From NCBI GenBank assembly GCA_025175895.1, contig CM046007.1, positions 27,113,913 to 27,177,912 on the forward strand: a DNA stretch of 64,000 nucleotides, written 5' to 3'. Shown here piece by piece: positions 46,435 through 58,443 of this stretch. The notes under the pieces are model-generated. The model ran no database searches, was not told the origin of the DNA, and worked only from the letters and a program-made list of their open reading frames with translations. The number at the start of each line of letters is the position of its first letter. Position 1 is the first letter of the stretch. This stretch comes from Wurfbainia villosa (lineage: Eukaryota > Streptophyta > Magnoliopsida > Zingiberales > Zingiberaceae). The translations under genes were made by a program, and so were the position numbers.

Positions 46435-47631
46435 TCATGGATATTAGATACCGGATGTGCATCTCACATTTGTACCAATGTGCAGGCGCTGAGAAATAGC
46501 AGGGCATTGACAAAGGGCGAGATAGACCTACGAGTAGGCAATGGAGCAAGAGTTGCTGCTGTTGCTGTAGGAACTTATGATCTATCTCTGCCCTCTAGGC
46601 ATGTACTAGAATTAGATGAATGTTGTTATGTGTCTGCTTTAACTAAGAACATAATTTCGGTTTCTTGTTTGGACAAGAAAGGATTTACATTTATAATAAA
46701 AAATAAATATTGTTCAGTTTATTTAAATGATATGTTCTATTGTAGTACACCTCTAATGAATGGACTCTACTTTCTAGACTTAGAGAGCCCTATCTATAAC
46801 ATAAGTACCAAAAGATTCAAGTCAAATGAGTTGAACCAAACCTATCTCTGGCATTGTCGCTTAGGTCACATAAATGAGAGTCGCTTATCTCAGCTCCATA
46901 AGGATGGACTGCTAGACTCATTTGATTTTGAATCATATGAGACATGCGAGTCTTGCCTTTTAGGCAAGATGACCAAGACTCCCTTTAGTGGACACAGCGA
47001 AAGAGCAACAGACTCTTTAGGACTTATACATAGTGATGTATGTAGCCCTTTCAATGTTGCTGCTAGAGGCGATTACAGGTACTTAATTACATTTACTGAT
47101 GACTTCAGTAGATATGGTTATATGTATCTCATGACACATAAATCAGAATCCTTTGAAAAGTTCAAAGAATTCAAGAATGAAGTACAAAACTAGCTTGGCA
47201 AGAGTATTAAGATACTTCGATCAAATCGAGGTGGTGAATACCTTAGCCATAAGTTTCGTGACTATCTAGCTGAGTGTGAGATTCTATCCCAACTCACTCC
47301 TCCTGGAACACTACAGTGGAATGTTGTATTCGAAAGGAGGAATCATACCCTATTAGATATGGTACGATCTATGATGAGTCACACAGATCTTCCTATATCC
47401 TTTCGGGGATATGCTCTAGACACAGCAGCCTTTACCCTTAACCGTGTACCATCCAAGGTTGTGATAAATACACCATATACGATATGGACAGGGAGAAATC
47501 CCAAGATATCTTTCATGAGGATTTGGGGTTGTGAGGCTTATGTTCGACGTCAAGTCTCAGACAAACTGGGACCTAAATCTGATAGGTGCTATTTTGTTGG
47601 ATATCCCAAGGATACAAAGGGATATTACTTC
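46435..47631 (+). pseudogene. Protease and integrase of B, cut by C2
   Basis: The frame continues from gag. The protease motif WILDTGCASH has DTG at 46447-46455. The GAG-pre-integrase and zinc finger follow (LWHCRLGH ... CESCLLGK), then the core with HSDVCSPF and FTDDFSRYGY. TAG at 47191-47193 is in frame. The second catalytic Asp is replaced by Asn (AAT 47224-47226, in RSNRGGEY), while the Glu motif FERRN is present. The frame reads on through RIWGCEAYVRR to 47631, where C2 begins. The remaining integrase tail is at 56541. The element is dead at several points. Confidence 0.88.
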
Positions 47632-49128
47632 TGTTGATGAATTTGAGGTCGCTAGAGGGGGGGTGAATAGCGTTGACCGTACGTAGATGGAATTCGTTCG
47701 CGATCGTCTCTACAAAACTCGTTTTGCGTGGCGGAATAGAAATAATCAAAGCAATAACGAAAAGATACAATCATGAACACAAGCACAACACGAGATATAA
47801 CGTGGTTCAGAACCGAAATGGTTCCTACTCCACGGATTGGGTTCGTACGAACCCTAGCGATGCCAATCACACACCACTATGATAAATACTCCTTCTCGAC
47901 ACAAGTCGGAGGTGGAGAAACCTCTTACAATAAGATTTCAATAATAATCTAAATACAACAAGCAAATATAAGAAGAAATACAACAAGAGAAGTAAAGAAC
48001 ACTTTACAAAACTCTTTAGAAGCTTGCTTGTTGATTGCCTTGGACTAGCACTTGAAAGTCCTGATTTGCAGTAGCAAATCGCTTCAAAACGTCCAAGAAA
48101 ATCGGTTCCAAAAACCCTCCCGTCGAGCTCCTTTTATCCTTGCACGTGACCTGGATTTCTGCCCATCAGTCGACTGCCATAAGTCACCAGTCGACTGATG
48201 CCACTATTGTCGTGAGACAACGGCTCGATCCACACTGGAAAAACTCCAACGGATCTCTTTGCAGTCGACTGCTAGCCGCGTAGTCGACTGCCCAGTAGGC
48301 TACGGAGCATTCTGTGCTCGCACGGTGAACTAGCGATCGCTCTGGCGATCATCGCTCCAATGAGCAGTCGACTGCCAGAGCAGTTTTCAGCTCCAAACTG
48401 TCAGTTGAACTCAAGTCGACTCACGGCAGTCGAACCGGCCATAATTCCAGTCGACTGCCAACCTCAAACATGAGGTTTAAACCCAAATATGGTGCCCCCA
48501 TACTTGCTAGACCACCCTTAGCCTAGACCTAAGCCTTCTAGCCACCTCCATCAGCCTCATGCCTCTCGGATCCCTCCAAGTCATCCATGACTTATTCATC
48601 CATCGCGCTAGCCTCCAGGTGCTTCCCTCGGCTATGTCATGCTAACGGTGTCTACACCGCCAAGGCACATTGGACTTACGCCGCCAAGACTCCGCTTGGA
48701 CTTTACGCTGCCAATATCAATCCCCTTGGACTTCCAAATGCCAAGACTCAAGCTTGGACTTTCCATTTGCCAAGACTCATGCTTGGACTTCTCATGCCAA
48801 GTACACAAGACTTGGACCTTCCCAATTGCCAAGTGTCCCACTTGGACTTTCCATGCCAAGTATCCATGACTTGGACTTTACCTTGCCAAGACCCATGCTT
48901 GGACTTTCACATTGCCAAGACCCATGCTTGGACTTTTCATGCCAAGTACTCAAGTCTTGGACTTTACCAAATGCCAAGTGTTCCACTTGGACTTTCCATG
49001 CCAAGTACACAAGACTTGGACTTTCCCATGACAATTACATTGTCATATGTTTTTGTCGAAACATCAAAACATCACTCGAGTCAAACTCGAGTCCTGGTCA
49101 ATCGTGACCTGGGCCGATTGCACCAACA
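47632..49128 (-). repeat. C2 3' LTR
   Basis: It starts tgttgatgaatttgagg and ends gattgcaccaaca. Palindromes cagtcgactg are intact in 48163-48440, unlike in its partner LTR. The array of CCAAG/CTTGG units is at 48650-49030. Confidence 0.92.
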
Positions 49129-52100
49129 ATCTCCCCCTTTTCGATATTTGACAAAAACCAAACAAATCATTTGAGTTAGACCACTAACTCAAATCCCTTA
49201 CCAATTATCCCAAATTGGTAAACACTCTCCAAATGTTCTCCCCCAAACATTCTCCCCCTTTTTGACTAACATCAAAAAGGTTTTCTCTCCAAGGAGGTCA
49301 ATGTCTCATATCCCAATGAGATCTTACAATCTCCCCCTTGATCCAAAAATAAATACCTAGGATACCTGTTGGGTTTCCGGCACCGCGGCGTGTGTGTGTT
49401 CGATCATGTTTCGTAAACATGAGAACAGCGGAAGCAATTAAAAATAATAAATCTATATTTATTACAACACACACAACACATGCATGCTATTACAACAAGT
49501 GTAGACATAACCGTAAATTAAAATTTGCAATAAAAGAAAATTATCTACGTTATACCTTCCGTATGACGTGTAGCGGGAACGGCATCAACCGGAACGATCC
49601 TCGTAAGAATCGTCTCTATCCGTATCCACGCCGAGCTCCTCGGGATGACTTCGCTAAGTCACGAGCTTCGTCTTCGTACGGGTTACTAGCCTCGTGTTGA
49701 AGACGACGTGATCGAGAGATGATCACGATCCGAATCCAAATTCGGATCCTAAAACGAGTTCTCAAAACTCGCTTCTCCGGAGAGGTATTCGTCAACCGTT
49801 TGACGAATCCTTCGTCCTCCACCTCAGAGGATTACCGGAGATCAAATCCCCGGTCAGTTAGCCGCTGTCGGAGCACTAACCGTCGTCCAAACGACGCTCC
49901 GACGAGAGGAGGAGAAGCTGTCCAGAAAACTGGACAGCTTGGTGGAGGATATAGGCGCCGGCCAACCACGGAAAGAAAAGCCTCACCTTGATGCCAAACC
50001 TATAGGGGATCACCGGAGGGTCGCCGGAGTGTTCACCGGCTGAAGCTTGGTCGCCGGCAATGACTTGGACGGCGGCACAAAGGCTGGGCGGCGGCACTTA
50101 GGGTTGGGCGCCGAATTCACCAACAAGGGGTGGGCGGCAACTCTATGTTGGGCGGCAACAACTTGATTAGGGTTTTGGATTAGGGTTTAAGCCCTATTTT
50201 ATAGAGAACTAATTCTCTTAATGGTTAATGGATCATATCCATAAAGCCCGTTAACCCGCTCCATTAAGATAAGTTAAAATAAACCAAACCATGATGGTTT
50301 ATTTTAAGTTAAAACGAACCAAACCAACCTTTGGTTCATTCGTTTAATATAAACCAAACCCTTTGGTTTATCCTCCTCCATTGGATTAGAACCAAACCAT
50401 TTTGGTTCATCCATTACGTCTTCATAAGACACGGCCCATCCATGCTTCCATTAAGACTGAAACAATTTCATGCTCGCTTTATGTTTGGTCCAACCAAACA
50501 TAGTTTCTCTCGGTCTGAGAATCTCATTCTCAAGCTCGTTTTAAATCCTTTGGATTACACTCGTTGTGCGTGTGACCAAATAGGTTCTCGGTTTATGTTG
50601 GCCGTCTATAATTAACCATTAATTATAGAACGATCATGAGTGGCACCTAGTAGTACATCATGATCCCCAAATAACCGAAAAGATCAACGGTTGATCCAGA
50701 ACTATTTCTGAAACCCTTCAGCAGCTCGAATGAATCGTGCCCCATTCCCTTCACTCATCTTATACCCACTTGGTTCAGGACATGGTCTATTGTGTCAGTC
50801 CCCACTAGGCTGACTACGTCACACCTAGCCCAAGTATCATTTCCTCGTCCTACGGATTCTAGTTACTCCACATGTATCGAAGAGTACTTTACTCTAAACA
50901 TGTAATGCTTTGGCCAAAGACTTTAGTAACAATCCGACGAGAGGCCATGGGTATACATCTCCTCGCAAGGAGTGGTGAATCCTTTATAGGCTATTCAAAC
51001 ACCTTCGATCACTTCGACTTATACCCAATCATCCCGGGTCCACATCTCCTTAGAGATGTTTGCTTAAGATGTCAAAGCATAAGTCTCCATGATCAAGATG
51101 ACTTGAATACCGTAAGTCAAAGGAACATCGCACTTAAGCCACAGTAAGAACTTCATTGACATATCTATATATGCAGAGAACCATATGAAGTCTTACGGCT
51201 GGTCACTCCAATAAACTAGTTACCATAACTAGCATTCACGATCAACTCCGGACATCACTATGTCTCCAGCCAGTGAGAATCAGCTGCTTGGATACACCAA
51301 GGAGTATACCTCGTGCTAGTCTCGACAGAATTGATGGTGTCCAAATCCATCAATTCATCGACTAGGGATAATTCCGATACATCACAATTACACATGTAGA
51401 GATTCTCACTAGTTGTGATCCAATCACAAATTCTCTCATGCTGTGAATCGTATCGTGGACATTCAGTAAATGAGTTTAAGATCCAATCAAATACATTAAA
51501 CATGTATACTCAAATAGTGAATCTTCATTTATTATATAAATGGTTCATACATAAGGCGATTGCCTTAGGACATCTCTCATATATTACTAACAATACCTAC
51601 CATCTTCCTAGTGATAATTCACATATCACTCAAGAGAGACAATCCTATACTCTCTCAATTTCCAAATTGGGTCTCTCAAAAGTCCCATCAATTTCCCAAT
51701 TGATGTCATATTCTCCCAATAACTTCTCCTCTTCAAGGAGAAAAACACATCCATCATCCCAAGATGGATACCTCCCCCTAAAGGTTTGCTCCCCCTTGAC
51801 CATTGCACCAACAATGTCCTTGGGAAGTCCCTAAGCCAATAGGAACTCTAAACCATCTAAATTATGGTTAGAAATTCAATATTGAACTTTCCAACACCTT
51901 AAAATTGATACAAACCCTAAACACTTCTCCTAATCCATATCGAATGGATTTTCACCCTTTATAATGCTACCCAAAGCATATCCTAGGGTTAGGAGTGATT
52001 AGGGACCTTTTCCATAGCTGAACACGGGCTGAACAAACCTTGTTAACCCGAATCGACTCATGACTCGACAAGAATCGATCACATCACATCACCGATCGCC

Positions 52101-53242
52101 ACATTGTATAATCGATCGATTTTTCAACTATCAGAAATGAATTTTGGAAATTCATAAATAATTATACGTAATTCGAAAAATCGTGAAAATTCATACGTAT
52201 AATACTTATGACACATACAATGGGTGAAAAATATTTAAAAATTATTTTACCGATAAAATAGTGAGTTTGATACAAAACTCAAAACCATTGAAATTTTCAA
52301 TGTTTTGGCCCTATTTTGTATCAACTCTATCAATGGTGATTGCTATCAAAAGATAGACTTCACCAAGGTTTTTCAAAAAGATTTTAAAATGTTTTCAAAA
52401 CCTTATTTTGGATCATATTCCTTGGGCTCTATGTACATAACTTCTACACATGCTCTCCCAATGATCCACATTTGAAATTAGATGAGTTTTAGTTCATCTA
52501 GATGCAAAAACTATGCACCTTGAACTTAACTCATATCCTAGCATCTCACATATATCTAGGGTGTATAAATACACATACATGTCAATTGGATGTGAGATGT
52601 GGGTTTTGGTTCATTTAAAACTAGGGTTTCATGCATCTTCTAAGGCAACCCTACTTGATTCCCTTATGAATGGGACTCCAAGTCATGTCATAGTCCTTAA
52701 ATCAATTTCAATCAAAAATTTTCTTAAATACATGAATGATTATGGCATTAGAAATGTTATAAATAAGCATATGCTCATAATCATGATGTCATGGCATAAG
52801 ATGAAATCTAAAAACACATGACATTTGAAACCTTAATCCTAAACATGAACATGACATATAACATCATAGAACTAGGCATGATGTCATGACATGGCATATG
52901 GCAATCAAAGCATGGCATATAAAATATATAGGTATAGTAATACCTAAATTTTAATATTAATTGCCATTTGATATAGTTAGATATATTTTGTCATATTATC
53001 ATTAATCTCCCTAGTGTGCCAACAACCCAAAATGGCACACTAACACTCTAAACCCTAATTGTGTCAATTTGATCATTTTATCAAACTTCATAACTAATAT
53101 TGGCACATCCTAAAATCTTTTAGGATTATAATTCAACCCTATTTCCAAGGTATCCATAACCTTGAAAATAATCTAAAATGCCACATTTATCATGGTTGAG
53201 TTAACTACCCATCCACTCAAGGTTGGCACATCCTAAACCCAC
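49129..53242 (-). other. C2 3' noncoding region, split by D2
   Basis: Pieces 49129-49366 and 51593-53242. PPT-like tracts sit next to the LTR (minus-strand aaaagggggagatt). It holds the inverted repeat CATCTCAC (52542-52549) ... GTGAGATG (52592-52599). Collinear with 28767-30622 of X. No gene. Confidence 0.8.
49367..51592 (-). repeat. D2: D-type solo LTR, TSD atacc
   Basis: 2226 bp, TGTTGGGTTTCCGG ... attactaaca, flanked by atacc at 49362-49366 and 51593-51597. Very similar to D1 over its whole length. No coding content. Confidence 0.92.
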
Positions 53243-54961
53243 CTAGCATGAATCAATCACGCTCTTAGGAACCCAAAACTGATTTGAGCTCCTAGGGTTA
53301 ATTAGGTATTCCTTAGAGATAACCTCCCTAGATACCTTCCTAATGACCCTCCTAGGCTTGTTAGCCTTAGTCATTTGGGTCTTACCTAGGTTGACTCTAG
53401 GGGTAACTCCCCTTGCAACCTTCTTAGTGGCCACCCTAGGTTTCCTAGAAACCCTAGCCACTAGGCACACCCTTTGGTCAACTCTAGGGATGACTTCCCT
53501 ATTGACCTTGGTCTTCCTAGACCTAGTTTGTGTCCCATAATCAAATGGAACACTATGGTAAGCTACCTTAGGCTTAGGTTTGTGACCCAAACCTTGCTTG
53601 CCTTTGGTTGACTTTTGACTCTTAGGTCCTTGGTGTTGACTTTGACTTTTGGACCTTTGACTTTGACCATTAGACCCTTTAAATTGATTTTGTATCTTAT
53701 TTAGGGTCTTTTCAAGTTTTTCAAGCCTTGACCTCAAGACTTGATTTTCCTTTTCTAATTGCCCAATTTTAGAATTTTGATTTAAATCTTGGGCATTGGA
53801 CTTCCTAGGCATATGCCTAGTCTATTTAGGATTGAAACCTAGGTGTTCTCCTATTTTCTTGATAGATTCCCTAGGTAAAACATTTTTAGGGACATTAGTC
53901 CCAAATTTCTCCCTATTATCTAAGTAGACATTCTTAGCTCCTAAGCAAAAGTACTTGTTCCTATTAGCATGCTTTTCATAAATTGCAAGTGAATTGAAAT
54001 CCCTAGCATGCTTTTGCTTGTAAATTGAAGAAGGAGCAAAATTAGAAGTTACCCTAGGGTTTGCCTTAGCTCCCCCTACATATGATGCTCCATTTTGAGT
54101 CTTCTTGCTCCCCCTAGGACATTGATTCCTATAATGTCCTTTTGAATTGCATTTGAAGCATATGATGTGCTCCTTGCCTTTAGGTGTTGGGGAACTGGCA
54201 TCCTTGACTTTTGGTGCCGGTGGAGCTTTCCTAATCTTCTTTGGGCACTTGCTCTTATAGTGCCCAAATTCCCTACACTCAAAACACATAATATTATTTT
54301 TATTTGAAATTAGAGTGTTTGAGTTACCTAGGTTAGTGGTGGAGTTTGGAATTGACACTTCTTCATCTTGACTGGATGTAGAAGCTTCTTCTTGATGCTC
54401 CAGTGTTGAGGAAACTCTAATCTCCTCCTCAATCCTAGAAGTAGATGCTTCTTCCACTTCCTCCACCAACCCGGAAATTGACTCCCTATCAACTTCCGAT
54501 TCTACTTCCTCTTCCTCCTTGGATGTTGATGATCTCTCAACCTCCAAGTCCTCACTTCCTTGTGAGGATGATGCATTAGCCTCTTCGGTCTCTTCCTCTT
54601 GGACCGTTGATGGGCTTTCATGGAGCTTGGCCAAATCGCTCCATAGCTCCTTGGCATCCACATAGTCACCTAGACTACACAAGAAGTCATTAGGAATTAA
54701 ATCAAAGATGAATTTGATTACCTTCTTGTTTTTCTCGAATTGTTGGAGTTGCTCCTCACTCCACTTCTTCTTCTTGAGAAACCCTCCCTTTGGTCCCTTA
54801 GGATATTCAAATCCTTCCATCAACGCGGACCACTCCTCAAGGTCTCTCATCATCAAAAAATCTTCAATTCTTGCCTTCCAAGAATTGAAACCTTCTCGTC
54901 CATAGAAGGAATAGGGAATTGGGGTGTTGATGTCCCATCCCAATAGTTCTTCCATCTTCAC
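53243..54961 (-). pseudogene. gag of C2, two zinc knuckles, one nonsense codon
   Basis: One frame of 573 codons from the ATG at 54961 (MKMEELLGWDINTPIPY) to 53243. A single TAG near 53822-53824 stands where X has Trp (NPKWTRHMPRK). It contains FYGREGFNSWKARIEDFL, KFIFDLIPNDFLCSLGDYVDAKELW, a Glu/Ser linker, CFECREFGHYKSKC (54284-54243) and CFKCNSKGHYRNQC (54155-54114), a coiled coil near 53770-53690, a basic tail rich in Lys/Arg and the end FWVPKSVID. The linker differs from X by indels, while the N-terminus is almost identical. It probably binds and packages element RNA. Confidence 0.92.
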
Positions 54962-55014
54962 CCTCTAGCCTCTTTGTCTTAGCTCCCGGCGGTTAGTCCG
55001 TAGAAAAGCCCCGG

Positions 55015-55028
55015 GCTCTGATACCACT
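55015..55028 (-). promoter_or_regulatory. Primer binding site of C2
   Basis: Minus strand AGTGGTATCAGAGC directly inside the LTR edge at 55029. Confidence 0.88.
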
Positions 55029-56535
55029 TGTTGGAGAATTTGAGGCCGCTAGAGGGGGTGAATAGCGTTGATCATACGTAGATGGAATTCATTCGCGATC
55101 ATCTCTACAAAACTCGTTATGCGCAGCGGAATAGAAATAATCAAAGCAATAACGAAAAGATACAATCATGAACACAAGCACAACACAAGATATAACGTGG
55201 TTTGGAACCGAAACGGTTCCTACTCAACGGATTGGGTTCGTACGAACCCTAGCGATGCCAATCACACACCACTATGATAAATACTCCTTCTCGACACAAG
55301 TCGGAGGTGGAGAAACCTCTTACAATAAGATTACAACAATAATCTAAATACAACAAGCAAATATAAGAAGAAATACAACAAGAGAAGTAAAGAACACTTT
55401 ACAAAACTCTTTAGAAGCTTTCTTGTTGATTGCCTTGGACTAGCACTTGAAAGCTCTGATTTGCAGCAACAAATCGCTTCAAAACGTCCAAGAAAATCGG
55501 TTCCAAAAACCCTCCCGTCGAGCTCCTTTTATCCTTGCGTGCGACCTGGATTTCCGCCATCGATCACCGCATAAGTCACCGATCGGTGATGCCATCGTTG
55601 TCGTGAGACAATGGCTCGATCCCACGCCGAAAAAACTCAGCGGATCTCTTGGCGATTCGCCCGGTAGCGTAATCGGCCCTTGTCGGCTCGGAGCATTACT
55701 GCTCGCGGTGAACTAGCGATCAGCTGCCCGTCCCTTAGCGATCATTGCTACATCGACACCGATCGCTTGCTCGATGAGCAATCGGCGCGAGCGGTTTTGC
55801 TCAAACTTTGGTCGAACTCAAGTCGACTCATGGCAGTCGAACCGGCCATAATTCCAGTCGACTGCCAACCTCAAACATGAGGTTTAAACCCAAATATGAT
55901 GCCCCCATACTTGCTAGACCACCCTTAGCCTAGACCTAAGCCTTCTAGCCACCTCCATCAGCCTCACGCCTCTCGGATCCCTCCAAGTCATCCATGACTT
56001 GTTTATCCATCGCGCTAGCCTCCAGGTGCTTCCCTCGGCTATGTCATGCTAACGGTGTCTACACTGCCAAGGCACATTGGACTTACGCCGCCAAGACTCC
56101 GCTTGGACTTTACGCTGCCAATATCAATCCCCTTGGACTTCCAAATGCCAAGACTCAAGCTTGGACTTTCCATTTGCCAAGACCCATGCTTGGACTTCTC
56201 ATGCCAAGTACACAAGACTTGGGCCTTCCCAATTGCCAAGTGTCTCACTTGGACTTTCCATGCCAAGTACCCATGACTTGGACTTTACCTTGCCAAGACC
56301 CATGCTTGGACTTTCACATTGCCAAGACCCATGCTTGGACTTTTCATTCCAAGTACTCAAGACTTGGACTTTACCAAATGCCAAGTGTTCCACTTGGACT
56401 TTCCATGCCAAGTACATAAGACTTGGACTTTCCTATGACAATTACATTGTCATATGTTTTTGTCGAAACATCAAAATATCACTCGAGTCAAACTCGAGTC
56501 CTGGTCAATCGTGACCTGGGCCGATTGCACCAACA
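55029..56535 (-). repeat. C2 5' LTR
   Basis: 1507 bp, starts tgttggagaatttgagg, ends gattgcaccaaca. Nearly identical to 47632-49128 except for 55557-55830, where the palindromes of the partner are replaced by cgatcgg-like sequence. Confidence 0.92.
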
Positions 56536-56540
56536 ACTTC

Positions 56541-58369
56541 TACATTCCCAGTCAGCACAAAGTGTTTGTAGCAAAGACTGGGGTTTTTCTAGAAAGGGAT
56601 TTTGTTTCTAGAAAAACTAGTGGGAGTACGTTCGATCTTGAAGAAATTCAAGATAAGGACCATAGCACTGAGGCCTTGATGGAGGTTGAACAGGAACCAC
56701 AAAGTGTTGTGGGTGATGAGATTGTTGCATAAAGAGTTATGGAACAACCACCTGTTCATGTAGACCTACCTCTTCGCAGGTCTAATAGGGTACATCGTCA
56801 GCCTGAGAGATATTCATTTCTCTTGTCTGACCATGATGACGTTATGCTCATTGAGAATGAGCCTACCTTCTATCAGGAAGCTGTGATGAGCCCAGATTCT
56901 AAGAAATGGCTAGAGGTCATGAGGTCCGAGATGGAATCCATGTACACCAACCAAGTATGGACTTTGGTTGATCCACCTGAAGGGGTCAAACCCATTGGGT
57001 GTAAGTGGGTCTTTAGGAGAAAGACTGACATGGAAGGACTTACGCATACCTATAAGGGTCGATTGGTGGCTAAAGGTTTCAAGCAAATTCATGGTATTGA
57101 CTATGACGAAACCTTTTCTCCAGTGGCGATGTTTAAGTCCATTCAGATCTTGATTGCTATTGCAGCATACTACGATTATGAGATCTGGCAGATGGATGTC
57201 AAAATCGTATTTCTGAATGGAAACTTACTCGAGGATGTGTACATGACACAACCTGAGGGTTTTGAAGATCCACAACATACTGGGAAAGTATGCAAGCTGC
57301 AAAGGTCCATTTATGGGCTAAAGCAAGCCTCTCGGAGCTGGAATCTTCGATTCGATGATGCGATCAAATAGTTTGGTTTCATCAAGAATGAAGATAAACC
57401 CTGTGTCTATAAGAGGGTTAATGGGAACACAGTTATCTTCCTTGTATTGTATGTGGATGACATACTACTCATTGGGAATGACATTCCTTCGCTACAGTCT
57501 ATGAAGACTTGGCTGGGGACATGCTTCTCAATGAAGGACTTAGGTGAAGCAGCATGTATTCTATACATCAAGATCTATAGAGATAGATCTAAGAGATTGC
57601 TTAGCCTAAGTAAGAGTACATACATTGACATGGTATTACTATGGTTTGCCATGCAAAATTCCAAGAAGGGACTTCTGTCGATGTCACATGGTGTGAGTCT
57701 TTCGAAGACTCAAAGTCCCTCTTCTAGAGAGGAGAGAGACCGCATGGATAAGATCCCTTACGCATCTGCTATAGGATCTATCATGTACGCCATGCTGTGT
57801 ACTCGTCCTGATGTCTCGTATGCTTTGAGCATGACGAGTAGGTACCAGTCAGATCCAGGTGAGTGTCACTGGATAGCAGTCAAGAATATTCTTAAGTACT
57901 TGAGAAGGACTAAAGAATATTTCTTGATATTTGGAGGCAATGAGGAGCTAGCTGTAAAGGGTTACAGCGATGCCAGCTTCCAAACTGACCAGGATGATTA
58001 TAGATCACAGTCAGGGTTTGTGTTTTGCTTGAATGGTGGCGTTGTGAGCTGGAAGAGTTCGAAGCAGGACACAGTTGCTGATTCTACAACAGTATATCGC
58101 ATCCGAGGCAAAGAAAGAAGGCAGTTTGGATCCGCAAGTTCATTACTGATCTTGGGGTGGTTCCTAGCATTGCAGATCCTATAGAGCTCTATTGTGACAA
58201 CAATGGAGCGATTACACAGGCTAAGGAACCTCGCTCACACCAGCGGACCAAACACATACTACGACGCTTCTATCTCATTCGAGAGATTATCGTTAGAGAA
58301 GATGTGAAGATTTACAGAGTACCCACAGAGGCTAACATCGCAGATCCCTTGACCAAGGCTTTGGCATAG
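56541..58369 (+). pseudogene. Integrase tail, RT and RNase H of B
   Basis: It resumes the B pol frame after C2 (YIPSQHKVFVA). In-frame stops are at 56730-56732 (TAA) and 57369-57371 (TAG). RT blocks: RSNRVHRQPERY, WVFRRKTDMEG, LVAKGFKQIHGIDYDETFSPVAM, QMDVKIVFLNG and YGLKQASRSWN, with catalytic YVDD at 57450-57461. RNase H begins KGYSDASFQTDQDD. Small deletions near 58090-58115 remove the STTEAEY part and shift frame. The end (ELYCDNNGAITQAKEP ... IADPLTKALA) is in another frame, to 58369. Lineage resembles Angela/Tork elements. Confidence 0.9.
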
Positions 58370-58430
58370 AAAAAGCATGATGGTCACACTAGGTCATTGG
58401 ATATTAGATACTACGGTGATTGGCACTAGT

Positions 58431-58443
58431 GCTAGTGGGAGAT
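58431..58443 (+). promoter_or_regulatory. Polypurine tract of B
   Basis: The sequence 'gtgggagatta' directly precedes the 3' LTR at 58444. Confidence 0.75.

Larger units (their letters stand above)
47632..56535 (-). mobile_element. C2: complete C-type gag-only element, TSD acttc
   Basis: LTRs 47632-49128 and 55029-56535, PBS, gag and a long 3' noncoding region, no pol. The flanks acttc at 47627-47631 and 56536-56540 restore the B integrase frame across the insertion. It contains solo LTR D2. The internal region without D2 is about 3.7 kb, so it fits the gag-only (TR-GAG-like) class and must borrow enzymes. Confidence 0.95.
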
